DNA of 64,000 bases from an uncultured Lachnospiraceae bacterium (GTDB taxonomy: Bacteria; Bacillota_A; Clostridia; Lachnospirales; Lachnospiraceae), in NCBI GenBank assembly GCA_951801245.1, contig CATOMC010000001.1, positions 62,001 to 126,000 of the forward strand, given 5' to 3'. The notes beneath the pieces were generated by a model. That model saw only the letters and a program-made list of their open reading frames with translations. It made no database searches and was not told the origin of the DNA. Made by a program: the position numbers and the translations under genes. This document shows positions 34,301-42,939 of the stretch, piece after piece (the stretch's first letter is position 1; each line of letters opens with the position of its first letter).

Positions 34301-35005
34301 ATGAATAACAGGATAAAAGAAAATCTTGACAGGGTAAAACAGAATATTGAACAAGCCTGCAAGGAGAGCGGACGGCCTGCAGATTCGGTCAAACTGATCG
34401 CGGTGAGTAAGACTAAACCACTGGAAGATCTGCAGCAGGCCTATGCTTACGGCTGTCGGGACTTTGGAGAAAATAAAGTGCAGGAGCTTGTGGAAAAGTA
34501 TGAGAAGATGCCAAAGGATATCAGGTGGCATATGATCGGGCATCTGCAGCGGAATAAAGTAAAATATATTGTGGATAAAGTGTATCTGATCCACAGCGTG
34601 GATTCTCTGCGGCTGGCAGAAGAAATCAGCAAAGAAGCTGTGAAGCAGCATGTGAATGTTTCCGTGTTAGTGGAAGTAAACGTAGCGGGAGAGGAGAGTA
34701 AATTCGGGACAGACGTTGAAGCGGCGGTTTGTCTGGTGGAAGAAATTGCCAAATTGCCGGGAATTTGTGTCAAAGGCTTGATGACAATAGCACCTTATGT
34801 TGAAAATGCGGAAGAAAACAGAATATACTTTGCAAAATTAAAACAAATATATGTTGACATAATAAATAAAAACATCGATAATATTTGTATGGAAGAACTT
34901 TCTATGGGTATGACTGGAGACTATCAAGTTGCGATAACAGAAGGGGCAACATACGTCAGAGTCGGTACAGGCATTTTTGGAGAAAGACAATACGACACTG
35001 TTTAG
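34301..35005 (+). CDS. yggS: YggS family PLP-binding protein
   Basis: The 234-residue protein is a PLP homeostasis protein (PLPBP/YggS), a single TIM barrel without known catalytic activity. The PLP lysine is in LIAVSKTKP, and MGMTGDYQVAI with RVGTGIFGER binds phosphate near the C-terminus. The ATG at 34301 follows AGAGGG by 8 bases; an in-frame GTG at 34292 overlaps that site. It precedes sepF as in most Gram-positive division clusters. Confidence 0.95.
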   Translation: MNNRIKENLDRVKQNIEQACKESGRPADSVKLIAVSKTKPLEDLQQAYAYGCRDFGENKVQELVEKYEKMPKDIRWHMIGHLQRNKVKYIVDKVYLIHSVDSLRLAEEISKEAVKQHVNVSVLVEVNVAGEESKFGTDVEAAVCLVEEIAKLPGICVKGLMTIAPYVENAEENRIYFAKLKQIYVDIINKNIDNICMEELSMGMTGDYQVAITEGATYVRVGTGIFGERQYDTV

Positions 35006-35058
35006 TATACATAAGTTGAGAATTAAGAGTAAGTCGTACTGATATGGAGGATGTAGTA

Positions 35059-35559
35059 ATGAGTGTGATGGATAAGTTTTTAAACGCCATGAAACTGAAC
35101 GATGAAGAAGATGACGGATATTATGACGATGATTTTTATGATGACGATCCGGAACCGATCAGAAAACCAAGTCCGATGAAAGATAACGCTTCCATAGAGG
35201 AAGATAAGACAGTCAGGAAGTCAACGCCGAAGGTGACACCGATGCGGCAGACCAAGAAGATGCCGGGAACGGGTATGGAAGTGTGTGTGATCAAACCCAC
35301 TACGGTAGAAGATGCCAGAGAGATTACGGAAACGCTTCTGGCCAACAGAACGGTGGTTTTGAATCTGGAAGGACTGGATGTGGATATCGCCCAGAGGATC
35401 ATCGACTTTACATCAGGTTCCTGTTTCGCAATGTCCGGTAACCTGCAGAAGATTTCCCATTATATTTTTATCATCACGCCAGCAAGCGTAGATATTTCCG
35501 GAGATTTTCAGGATATTTTATCCGGTTCCTTCGATGTACCGATTGATAATGGGTACTAA
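35059..35559 (+). CDS. sepF: Cell division protein SepF
   Basis: SepF anchors FtsZ to the membrane and forms rings. The 166-residue protein has the N-terminal amphipathic helix (MSVMDKFLNAMKL), a very acidic Asp/Tyr-rich linker (about 18-40) and the SepF core from VCVIKPTTVEDAREI to the C-terminus, including DFTSGSCFAMSGNLQKIS. GGAGG at 35046-35050 gives ATG 35059 rather than the in-frame ATG at 35044. Confidence 0.95.
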   Translation: MSVMDKFLNAMKLNDEEDDGYYDDDFYDDDPEPIRKPSPMKDNASIEEDKTVRKSTPKVTPMRQTKKMPGTGMEVCVIKPTTVEDAREITETLLANRTVVLNLEGLDVDIAQRIIDFTSGSCFAMSGNLQKISHYIFIITPASVDISGDFQDILSGSFDVPIDNGY

Positions 35560-35611
35560 AGGATATCGGTGATGGCAGGAGTTGTATGAAATGGTAAGAT
35601 ACTTAGGAGTT

Positions 35612-35648
35612 AGCTTCCTGGCAGATACTGTCAGGAAGTTATTTATAT
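35612..35648 (+). terminator. Intrinsic terminator after sepF
   Basis: CTTCCTG (35614-35620) pairs with CAGGAAG (35632-35638) around an 11-base loop and is followed by TTATTTATAT. It separates the yggS-sepF unit from aroB. Confidence 0.65.
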
Positions 35649-35669
35649 CATAGGGGAGGAATGACGAAG

Positions 35670-36779
35670 ATGGCCAACCGAATGACGATCAATTATGAGA
35701 AAAAACCATGTTATGATATTGTATTTACCAAAGATTTTGAGCTGCTTATAGATGAACTGCAGTCTTTTGATGTGGGGAACAGAAGGGTTTGCGTGATTGC
35801 CGATACGAATACGGCTGATCTGTTTGGCAACACGGTCAAAGAGATCCTGGAAGGAAACTGCCAAAAAGTGATTCTCCATGTATTTCAGGCTGGGGAAGCG
35901 AACAAGACGTTAGATACCATAAAGGAGATTTACAGACATCTGATCAAGGAGCAGTTCGACCGGAAGGATCTTCTGATTGCGTTAGGCGGTGGTGTTGTGG
36001 GAGACATCACCGGCTATGCGGCGGCTACGTATCTTAGGGGTGTCGATTTTATCCAGATCCCAACGACTTTGATCGCACAGTCCGACAGCAGTATCGGCGG
36101 TAAGACAGGGGTAGATTTTGACGGCTATAAGAATATGGTCGGTGCTTTTTATATGCCAAAGCTTGTCTATATGAATATTGGAGCCCTAAAGCAATTAGAC
36201 GACAGACAGTTCTATGCAGGATTTGCGGAGGTCATGAAGCATGGACTGATCAAGGATGCGTCATTTTATGAATGGCTTTTGGAAAATATGTATGAGATTC
36301 ATGACAGGGATATGGAAGTTCTGGAAGAGATGGTCATGAGAAGCTGCGGTGTCAAGAAACTGGTGGTGGAGAAAGACCCCACAGAGAAGGGAGACCGAGC
36401 GCTTCTTAATTTCGGGCATACAGTAGGGCATGCGATTGAGAAGGCTATGAAGTTTGAGATGCTTCACGGGGAGTGTATCGCTTTGGGAATGGTGGCGGCG
36501 GCACATATTTCCTATAAGCATAACTGGTTATCGTTGGACGAATACCTGGAAGTACGGGATATGTTTGTGCCTTTCAATCTGCCAATCACCATCGATTCCA
36601 TAGACTCGGAAGAGATCGTACGGCTGACGAAATCCGACAAAAAAATGGAAGCGGGGCAGATCAAATTTGTTCTGCTCAAAAAGATTGGGAAGGCTGTCAT
36701 CGACAAAACAGTAACGGAAGAGGATATTATGGATTCAGTCAAGGAAATCTACTTTAGTGATGAGGATATGCGGGAATGA
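35670..36779 (+). CDS. aroB: 3-dehydroquinate synthase
   Basis: AroB makes 3-dehydroquinate from DAHP in the shikimate pathway and uses NAD and a divalent metal. The 369-residue protein has ALGGGVVGDITGYAAATYLRG, QIPTTLIAQSDSSIGGKTGVD, the metal-ligand region GLIKDASFYEW and LLNFGHTVGHAIE. The ATG at 35670 lies 10 bases after GGAGG; ATG 35661 abuts it. Other aro genes are not in the window. It overlaps lspA by 4 bases. Confidence 0.96.
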   Translation: MANRMTINYEKKPCYDIVFTKDFELLIDELQSFDVGNRRVCVIADTNTADLFGNTVKEILEGNCQKVILHVFQAGEANKTLDTIKEIYRHLIKEQFDRKDLLIALGGGVVGDITGYAAATYLRGVDFIQIPTTLIAQSDSSIGGKTGVDFDGYKNMVGAFYMPKLVYMNIGALKQLDDRQFYAGFAEVMKHGLIKDASFYEWLLENMYEIHDRDMEVLEEMVMRSCGVKKLVVEKDPTEKGDRALLNFGHTVGHAIEKAMKFEMLHGECIALGMVAAAHISYKHNWLSLDEYLEVRDMFVPFNLPITIDSIDSEEIVRLTKSDKKMEAGQIKFVLLKKIGKAVIDKTVTEEDIMDSVKEIYFSDEDMRE

Positions 36780-37303
36780 GCCTGAAAAAGAAATTGTTTT
36801 TGCTCCTGGACTTTTTGATGATTGCCGGGTTGATCACATTAGATCAGTATACCAAATATCTGGCGGTGATTCATTTGAAGGATAAACCGGCCTTTGTCAT
36901 CCTGAGCGGCGTGTTGGAATTAAATTATCTGGAAAACCAGGGCGCTGCCTTTGGCATGTTGCCGAATCAGAAAGTATTCTTTATTTTTGTGGCAATCGTC
37001 ATTATCAGTGTCGTTGGTTATGTACTTTATAAGATGCCGGATCACAAAAAGTATACAAAGATGCACTTTTTGTTCAGTCTGATCGTTGCGGGGGCGATTG
37101 GTAACATGATAGACAGGGCACGATATGATTATGTGGTAGATTTTATTTATTTTGTGAGGCTTAATTTCCCGATCTTTAATGTGGCGGATATCTATGTATC
37201 CGTTTCTGCCGTGGTTTTAATCGTCTTGTTATTGTTTGTGTATCAAGAAAAGGATTTATACTTTATCAGCTTTAAGCAGAAGAGATATCGGGAATTTAAG
37301 TAA
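36776..37303 (+). CDS. lspA: Lipoprotein signal peptidase (first copy)
   Basis: LspA cleaves signal peptides of diacylated prolipoproteins. The 175-residue protein has four membrane helices and the two catalytic Asp motifs, GNMIDRARYDYVVDF and FNVADIYVS; the N-terminal motif is DQYTKYLAV. It overlaps aroB and is followed 11 bases later by the pseudouridine synthase gene, the classical lspA-rluD pairing. A second, diverged copy is at 58805. Confidence 0.95.
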   Translation: MSLKKKLFLLLDFLMIAGLITLDQYTKYLAVIHLKDKPAFVILSGVLELNYLENQGAAFGMLPNQKVFFIFVAIVIISVVGYVLYKMPDHKKYTKMHFLFSLIVAGAIGNMIDRARYDYVVDFIYFVRLNFPIFNVADIYVSVSAVVLIVLLLFVYQEKDLYFISFKQKRYREFK

Positions 37304-37314
37304 AGAGAGAATAT

Positions 37315-38223
37315 ATGGAACAGTTTACTTATCAGATTGGAATCGAGGAGGATGACGGGCGGCTTGATAAATGGATCAGCAGTGTATTGACGGATCTTTC
37401 TCGTTCCTATATTCAGAAATGTATCAAAGACGGGCAGATATTGGTCAATGGCAGTCCACAGAAAGCCAGTTACCGCCTGAGGGTAGATGATGAGATCGTA
37501 TTTCGGATTCCCAAAGCAGTGGAACCGTCCATTGAGGCCGAGGATATCCCGCTGGCAGTTCTTTATGAAGACGAAGAGGTCTTGATCGTGAATAAGCCAA
37601 AGGGGATGGTGGTACATCCTGCACCGGGACATTATAGCGGTACCTTGGTCAATGCGGTGCTGTATCACTGCAAAGGTCAGCTCTCTGGGATTAATGGCGT
37701 CCTGCGGCCCGGCATTGTACATCGCATCGATCAGGATACGACCGGGTCACTGGTTGTCTGCAAGAATGATCTGGCACACAAAGCGATCGCCAGCCAGCTT
37801 AAGGACCATTCCGTGACCAGAAGTTACAGGGCTATTGTTCATGGGGTGATAAAAGAAGATGAGGGGATTGTAAACGCTCCTGTCGGCAGAGATGAGAAAG
37901 ACCGCAGGCGCATGGCAGTCAATGAAAAAAACGGGAAACCGGCAGTCACACACTATAAGGTATTACAGCGTTTTAGAGAATATACTTATATAGAGTGCAG
38001 ATTAGAGACGGGACGTACCCATCAGATCAGGGTGCATATGACTTCTATCGGGCATCCTCTGTTGGGAGATGAAGTATATGGCAGCCGCAGGACGCCTTTT
38101 CGGCTGGAAGGCCAGACACTTCATGCATATGTGCTTGGATTTTTGCATCCTGCCACGCAACAATACCTGGAGGTAAGAGCGCCTCTTCCGGCATATTTTG
38201 AGCATTTGCTTGAAATTTTATAA
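37315..38223 (+). CDS. rluD: RluA family pseudouridine synthase (RluD-like)
   Basis: The 302-residue protein has an N-terminal S4 RNA-binding domain (GRLDKWISSVLTDLSRSYIQ region in DDGRLDKWI) and the RluA-type catalytic domain with HRIDQDTTG, where the Asp is the catalytic nucleophile; the usual form is HRLDxxTSG. Ends with GRTHQIRVHM and HPLLGDEVYG. It probably modifies 23S rRNA helix 69, inferred from the lspA-rluD context. An AT-rich stretch follows the stop. Confidence 0.9.
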   Translation: MEQFTYQIGIEEDDGRLDKWISSVLTDLSRSYIQKCIKDGQILVNGSPQKASYRLRVDDEIVFRIPKAVEPSIEAEDIPLAVLYEDEEVLIVNKPKGMVVHPAPGHYSGTLVNAVLYHCKGQLSGINGVLRPGIVHRIDQDTTGSLVVCKNDLAHKAIASQLKDHSVTRSYRAIVHGVIKEDEGIVNAPVGRDEKDRRRMAVNEKNGKPAVTHYKVLQRFREYTYIECRLETGRTHQIRVHMTSIGHPLLGDEVYGSRRTPFRLEGQTLHAYVLGFLHPATQQYLEVRAPLPAYFEHLLEIL

Positions 38224-38299
38224 AGTACTTAAGGAGAGGCGTATAGCATAATTATAAATAAATTATTAAATTTTTTTTAAAAATAATGGTTAAAACTCT

Positions 38300-38328
38300 T
38301 GTCATTTACCATTTTTACGCGTATAATC
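38300..38328 (+). promoter_or_regulatory. Strong sigma-A promoter upstream of the cstA unit
   Basis: TTGTCA (38300-38305) and TATAAT (38323-38328) are 17 bases apart. Predicted start near 38335. The first gene starts 193 bases later, with a hairpin leader and a terminator between. Confidence 0.8.
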
Positions 38329-38334
38329 TACTTT

Positions 38335-38465
38335 ATTAGCATTTCCGGAGCATAATATACAGGGTATTGTACCTGCTGATATATGACATAATGTTGGTAA
38401 ATGACTGATACAAAGAGGTGTCAAATACAGATTGGGTATTCCTTTGCGGATGCCCGTTTTTATTC
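38335..38465 (+). ncRNA. Candidate structured leader or small RNA ahead of cstA genes
   Basis: The predicted transcript can form CAGG/CCTG (38360-38363 with 38372-38375), a 9-bp helix with one mismatch TATATGACA/TGTCAAATA (38380-38388 with 38419-38427), and a terminator. GGGTATT, the terminator 5' arm, also occurs at 38362-38368, so two sites could compete for the terminator 3' arm. I do not recognise it as a known riboswitch. It is either an attenuator for the downstream operon or a free RNA of about 130 bases. Confidence 0.5.
38434..38463 (+). terminator. Intrinsic terminator inside the leader
   Basis: GGGTATTC (38434-38441) pairs with GGATGCCC (38448-38455), loop CTTTGC, followed by GTTTTTATT. 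No good promoter is seen between it and the gene at 38528, so genes downstream need readthrough. Confidence 0.75.
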
Positions 38466-38527
38466 TCTAAGATAGCAGCAGTGACTGGGGCTTCGCTGTT
38501 GGCACCGATTTTAAATGGGAGTATTGC

Positions 38528-38899
38528 ATGAACTTTTATAGTTTACAACAGGTGAAGGCCACAGAAAAGCAGGATATGGAGCAGGATTATAAAGCAGGCC
38601 GGGCAATCGGTATTGTCCGTCTTGGAAAAGAGCATTTATATTTTCGACGCATCCGCAAGATATATTATGTTCCGTATACAGACATCCGTCGTTGTTTTCG
38701 CAGGGTTATGCGGGTACCTGCCAAACTATGCTGTGGCAGGGGAGATCTGGAAGTGGAGAACCTTGTGATCTGTACTGATCAGGGGGAAGTGGCACAACTT
38801 CAGATGCCGGGTGCAAAAGCGGGAAAGATTCTTTTGGAAGAACTCAAAAATCGTATGCCGGATATAGCATTTACCCCGGAAAAAACCAAAACAGAGTAG
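38528..38899 (+). CDS. Unknown protein, possible PH-like fold (123 aa)
   Basis: I do not recognise a family. The 123-residue protein is soluble and basic in the middle (IRRCFRRVMRVPAKLCCGRG). The alternating strands AIGIVRLGKEHLYFRRIRKIY followed by YVPYTDIRR and a C-terminal helix are compatible with a small PH-like domain; that is inference. GGGAG precedes the ATG. It is the first gene after the structured leader and is 19 bases ahead of the next. Confidence 0.6.
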   Translation: MNFYSLQQVKATEKQDMEQDYKAGRAIGIVRLGKEHLYFRRIRKIYYVPYTDIRRCFRRVMRVPAKLCCGRGDLEVENLVICTDQGEVAQLQMPGAKAGKILLEELKNRMPDIAFTPEKTKTE

Positions 38900-38918
38900 G
38901 GAAGATAAGGATCAAAAC

Positions 38919-39416
38919 ATGACTGCAAATGAGATTTTAGATAAACTGCTTCGTTCTTTTCAGGTTTATTATAATGTCACAAGCGAAGAAGTGAGGCCGC
39001 CGTTTGTGGCGGAAGCAGAATTTCATACCCATGATGAGCAGTTCTTTCTGGTAAAGAGTGCGGTGCTGTCTGAGGCAGAATCGAGGGAGTATATTTTTTT
39101 TGCTTTAGAAGAGTATCTGGATGATGCTTTACTAATGCGTCTGGATAAAGCGGCATGGGAACATGGTCTTGAGAGGGTAAATCCTCACAAGGATCATCGT
39201 AATACGGATGTGGCACTGTTTATTGTGGCAGAGAAGATTTCGGAAGAAGCATTTAAAATGATTCCGAAGCTTCGCCACTATCGAAGCTACCATTTCGGGT
39301 TACAGGGATGGAGTCATTATCGTCTGGTTGCTATTGAGCAATCCTCTGGGCGTGCAGTTTATAATCGCTTTGGACGGAGTTATAAAAAGCTCATTTGCAA
39401 TATATTAAAACCTTAA
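38919..39416 (+). CDS. Unknown protein upstream of cstA (165 aa)
   Basis: I do not recognise a domain. The 165-residue protein is soluble, begins MTANEILDKLLRSFQVYYNV, contains EAEFHTHDEQFFLVK and ends with RFGRSYKKLICNILKP. Position between another unknown gene and cstA, with short gaps (19 and 18 bases), suggests a joint operon and perhaps a regulatory or accessory role for CstA. Confidence 0.6.
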   Translation: MTANEILDKLLRSFQVYYNVTSEEVRPPFVAEAEFHTHDEQFFLVKSAVLSEAESREYIFFALEEYLDDALLMRLDKAAWEHGLERVNPHKDHRNTDVALFIVAEKISEEAFKMIPKLRHYRSYHFGLQGWSHYRLVAIEQSSGRAVYNRFGRSYKKLICNILKP

Positions 39417-39434
39417 AGTAAAGGAGAAGGAAAA

Positions 39435-41132
39435 ATGACAGCAATTTTAATCATTCTTGTTGCGATTGTCCTGCTTGTCATAGGATATGTTGTCTATGGT
39501 TCATGGCTGGCAAAGCAATGGGGTGTTGACCCCGCAAGAAAAACTCCTGCAGTAGAGATGGAGGATGGCGTTGACTATGTGGCAGCCCCTCCGGCAGTCT
39601 TAATGGGACATCATTTCTCATCCATTGCAGGCGCAGGTCCGATCAATGGACCGATTCAGGCCTCCGTATTTGGATGGCTGCCCGTATTTTTATGGTGTAT
39701 CATAGGCGGTATCTTTTTCGGCGGTCTGCAGGACTTTGGTTCTTTGTTTGCATCCATTCGTCATGACGGCAAGTCTGTGGGTGAAATCATCAAAGATTCC
39801 ATGGGTTCCCGCGCACAGAAGCTCTTTACTATTTTTGCACTGTTAGTGCTGATCTTGGTAATCGCTTCCTTCGTAAACGTTGTGGCAGGTACTTTCTTCA
39901 CAGCCGAGGGCGGATTCGGGTTAACGATGAATCCGACAGGAAATCAGACCACAGCGATGATTTCCGTGATGTTCATCGTACTGGCAATTATTTATGGTAT
40001 TATTACCAACCGTTTCCATGTGGGAACTGTACCTGCTACGATCGGCGGCGTGATCGGTATCGTTCTGATCATTATCCTTGGTCTGAATGTGGGTCTTATC
40101 ATGAGCCGTACCGCGTGGATCGTACTGATTGGTGTTTATATTACCGTGGCATCCCTGGTTCCTGTGTGGATCTTGTTACAGCCGCGTGATTATCTGTCCA
40201 GTTTCTTACTGTATGCGATGATGATCGTTGCTCTGTTGGGTATTTTCGTCTCGGCGTTTACCGGTTCGGCAACCTTCACCATTCCGATGTTCACCGGATG
40301 GAAGACTGGTATCGGTACTCTGTTCCCGGCGCTGTTCATCACAGTGGCCTGTGGTGCATGTTCCGGCTTCCACAGCCTGATCTCTACCGGTACATCATCT
40401 AAGCAGCTTTCTAATGAAAGCCACGCAAAACCTATCGGTTACGGTTCCATGCTGATCGAGTCCGCACTGGGTATCGTTTCCCTGATCGCGGTAGGTATGG
40501 TATTTGAGAAATATACAAGTGGTGAGTTTGGTTCTCCTTCCGCAGCATTTGCAGCAGGTATTGCGACCATGTTCGGCACAGAAACAAGTGTGGTGTATGG
40601 TACGATCTATGCCTTATTAACACTGGCCGTATCAGTATTTGCACTGACCAGTCTGGATACGGGTACCCGTCTGAGCCGCTTTATGTTCTCTGAGTTGTTC
40701 TTAAAGAAAGATGAGGCAACTTATAAAGATGCGGAAGGCGTGCGTAAGGCCTTGGCACATCCACTCGTAGGAACAGCGATCATGGTAATCATCGGCTGCG
40801 TACTGGGCGGATTAAGCTTAAGCCAGATCTGGGGTCTGTTCGGCGCAGCGAACCAGTTACTGGCAGGTATTGCACTGATGGCCGTGGCAGCATGGCTTGG
40901 CAATGCAGGTAAGAACAATAAAATGTTCTATGTACCGATGATATTCATGCTTGCAGCAACACTGACCAGTCTGGTCATTACAGTAAAGAATAAGCTTGTC
41001 ATGATCGGCGGCGGCGCCGCTGCATGGGGCGACTGGTTCCAGCTTATTTTTGCGGCAGCGATGGCTGTTCTTGCAGTGATCCTGGTGATTGAAGGATTCC
41101 AGACATTATTCCTGAAGAAAAAAACGGCATAA
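39435..41132 (+). CDS. cstA: Carbon starvation protein CstA family transporter
   Basis: The 565-residue protein has about 16 membrane segments. CstA-type proteins import peptides or pyruvate in other bacteria; the substrate here is unknown. Conserved elements are HHFSSIAGAGPINGPI near the N-terminus, the CGACSGFHSLISTGTSSKQL loop, and FALTSLDTGTRLSRF. AAAGGAGAAGG precedes the ATG. The length is closer to the shorter Gram-positive form than to the 701-residue E. coli CstA. A strong terminator follows. Confidence 0.92.
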   Translation: MTAILIILVAIVLLVIGYVVYGSWLAKQWGVDPARKTPAVEMEDGVDYVAAPPAVLMGHHFSSIAGAGPINGPIQASVFGWLPVFLWCIIGGIFFGGLQDFGSLFASIRHDGKSVGEIIKDSMGSRAQKLFTIFALLVLILVIASFVNVVAGTFFTAEGGFGLTMNPTGNQTTAMISVMFIVLAIIYGIITNRFHVGTVPATIGGVIGIVLIIILGLNVGLIMSRTAWIVLIGVYITVASLVPVWILLQPRDYLSSFLLYAMMIVALLGIFVSAFTGSATFTIPMFTGWKTGIGTLFPALFITVACGACSGFHSLISTGTSSKQLSNESHAKPIGYGSMLIESALGIVSLIAVGMVFEKYTSGEFGSPSAAFAAGIATMFGTETSVVYGTIYALLTLAVSVFALTSLDTGTRLSRFMFSELFLKKDEATYKDAEGVRKALAHPLVGTAIMVIIGCVLGGLSLSQIWGLFGAANQLLAGIALMAVAAWLGNAGKNNKMFYVPMIFMLAATLTSLVITVKNKLVMIGGGAAAWGDWFQLIFAAAMAVLAVILVIEGFQTLFLKKKTA

Positions 41133-41162
41133 GATGATACATAAGATACTCAGGTAAGATAC

Positions 41163-41207
41163 AAAAGCAGCCTCTCATCATACTTTATTGGTGAGAGGCT
41201 GCTTTTT
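41163..41207 (+). terminator. Intrinsic terminator of the cstA unit
   Basis: The 15-base arm AAAAGCAGCCTCTCA (41163-41177) pairs perfectly with 41192-41206, followed by a T-run. It lies directly next to the intron remnant. Confidence 0.9.
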
Positions 41208-41208
41208 G

Positions 41209-41412
41209 GTGTGCCCGGTGGGCACACGTTCTAACGTGTGAAAGTCCCCAATCCGCCTGGCAGTGGGAAGGATACAGCCGAAGCCAAGGGTGTCCATCGT
41301 GAGGTGGAATCTGAAGAAAGGATTAGGCAAAACTCTGGCTTGCTACATTTGAGGTTACGTACAGTGGTGTGGGAGGTCGGCTACTCAATTAATGGGTAGC
41401 CTCCTACCCGAT
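41209..41412 (+). mobile_element. Group II intron remnant (5' domain I only)
   Basis: The sequence opens with GTGTG, the group II 5' consensus (GUGYG), and a perfect hairpin GTGTGCCC-GGT-GGGCACAC. It continues with GTGAAAGTCC, AGCCAAGGGTGTCCATCGTG, GTGGAATCTGAAG and GGCAAAACTCTGGCTTGC, which I recognise as typical domain I sequence of clostridial group II introns. No reverse transcriptase frame and no domain V follow, so it is a truncated, inactive copy. Insertion right behind a terminator hairpin is the habit of class C introns. The 3' end is approximate. Confidence 0.7.
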
Positions 41413-41462
41413 ATGTTCTGGCAGACTGATTATACATATTTACATATTATGTTGCATTTTAC

Positions 41463-41491
41463 TTGATTTTTTTGTGCAAATTATATATAAT
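41463..41491 (+). promoter_or_regulatory. Promoter for the cytidylate-kinase-like gene
   Basis: TTGATT (41463-41468) and TATAAT (41486-41491) are 17 bases apart in an AT-rich stretch. The gene starts 138 bases later with an AAAGGGG site. Confidence 0.65.
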
Positions 41492-41628
41492 TATAATATA
41501 AAAAACTTTATTCTGATGCGACACAGATATACGCCTTTATGAACATAGAAAATGGATATGTTAAGATGATTTTCATAATGTGATAGGAGAGTGCGTATAG
41601 CAAAGAAAACAGAAAGGGGTAATTCAGT

Positions 41629-42255
41629 ATGAATACAATTATTACAATCGGCCGGCAGTTTGGTTCCGGCGGACGTGAGATCGGTAAGAAGGTAGCTGAG
41701 TATTTTGGAATCAAATTTTACGATAAGGATCTTTTGACGAGAGCTGCCAAAGAAAGCGGCTTTTGTGAAGAGATGATACAGAGCCATGATGAACGTCCTA
41801 CCAATTCTTTTCTCTATAATCTGGTTATGGATACCTATTCTTTTGGATATAATTCTTCTTCCTTTGTGGATATGCCGATCAGCCATAAGGTGTTTCTGGC
41901 ACAATTTGATACCATCAAAAAGATCGCCAGCGAAGGTCCTTGCGTGATTGTGGGAAGATGCGCAGATTATGCACTGCATGATTATCAGAATTGTCTGCAT
42001 CTATTTATCCATGCAGATGAAAAGAGTAAGATAAAACGCATCATGGACCGCTTTGAGGATGTTACCACCGAGCAGAAAGCCATCGACATGATGAATAAGA
42101 AAGATAAACAGCGGCAGAGCTATTATAACTATTATTCCTCCAAGAAATGGGGACGTGTTGACAGTTATGACCTGGCAATCAACAGCGGCGTTCTTGGAAT
42201 CGAAGGCTCTGTGAAACTGATCGCACAGTTTGTGGAAGACTTTGAAAACCGGTAA
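41629..42255 (+). CDS. Cytidylate kinase-like family protein
   Basis: The 208-residue protein has the P-loop variant TIGRQFGSGGREIGKKVAEYFG and the FYDKDLL motif of the cytidylate-kinase-like family, which is widespread in Clostridia and distinct from the canonical Cmk. GPCVIVGRCADYAL is the second family hallmark. It probably phosphorylates a nucleotide or related small molecule; the substrate is not known. It is followed 13 bases later by a broken secreted gene. Confidence 0.85.
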   Translation: MNTIITIGRQFGSGGREIGKKVAEYFGIKFYDKDLLTRAAKESGFCEEMIQSHDERPTNSFLYNLVMDTYSFGYNSSSFVDMPISHKVFLAQFDTIKKIASEGPCVIVGRCADYALHDYQNCLHLFIHADEKSKIKRIMDRFEDVTTEQKAIDMMNKKDKQRQSYYNYYSSKKWGRVDSYDLAINSGVLGIEGSVKLIAQFVEDFENR

Positions 42256-42268
42256 GGGAGATAGGATT

Positions 42269-42624
42269 GTAAAAAAGGCATTTTTAGGGGTATTAACAAC
42301 ATTTATGGTATTTTCATTTGAGACAGCAAGTGTATTCGCAGCAGGCCCGGCCTTGGGGGCGGCCGAAATTATGTAGATGCAGACAATAATGGCATTTGTG
42401 ATTATGCTGACAGTGGCTGTGTTTATGTGGATGCAGACGGGGACGGCATTTGTGATACCTGTGGCATGGCCGGGGCGGAATATTGTGTAAATTATGTTGA
42501 CGCGGACGGCGATGGTGTCTGCGATAATTATGCATCCGGCCAGGGACTTTGCAACGGTACCGGACGGGGATGCGGCAACGGTAACGGATGTGGAAATGGG
42601 TTCCGGGGTGGATCAGGCAGATAA
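42269..42624 (+). pseudogene. Broken gene for a small secreted Ca-repeat protein
   Basis: A signal peptide (VKKAFLGVLTTFMVFSF...SVFAAG) is readable from 42269, but its first codon is GTA where GTG would fit the AGGGAG site at 42255-42260. The frame ends at TAG after GAAEIM. Removing 17 bases (42348-42364), which lie between two GGCC copies, joins the signal to a second frame at 42361-42624 with three YVDAD-x-DGICD-like repeats and a Gly/Asn/Cys-rich end. The repeats resemble DxDxDG calcium loops. The intact product would have about 112 residues. An ATT start at 42266 is possible but would not cure the frameshift. Confidence 0.65.
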
Positions 42625-42681
42625 AAGGATTTGCTGTGGGTTCTATTCTGGCAGACAATTTTAAGTGGATTAAATTTATAG

Positions 42682-42735
42682 AAAATCTCTGGTATCGATT
42701 CATGATTATAATGAATGATTCCGGAGATTTTTTAA
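42682..42735 (+). terminator. Strong terminator after the broken gene
   Basis: AAAATCTCTGG (42682-42692) pairs with CCGGAGATTTT (42721-42731), with further pairing ATTCAT/ATGAAT inside, followed by a T-run. It ends the unit started at 41463. Confidence 0.8.
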
Positions 42736-42939
42736 TTAAGCTGTCTGTTCGATGCCTTAAATGCCTTGTGGAATGCAATTTGTCTTTCGTAAAACTGTCT
42801 TTTGCCAAAAATAATCATACAGTGCATAATCTGCGCATGGATGCAATGGGGTACATGGTACACTAAAGATTAAGATGTCATTTTGAAAAATATGTGTTGG
42901 TGATGCTATGGAAGCAGCAAATAACTATGCGCAAAATTC

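Noticed and set aside
42588..42866. Open frame of 92 codons on the plus strand
   Set aside because: It overlaps the repeat part of the broken secreted gene and the terminator, has no ribosome site and no family-like features.
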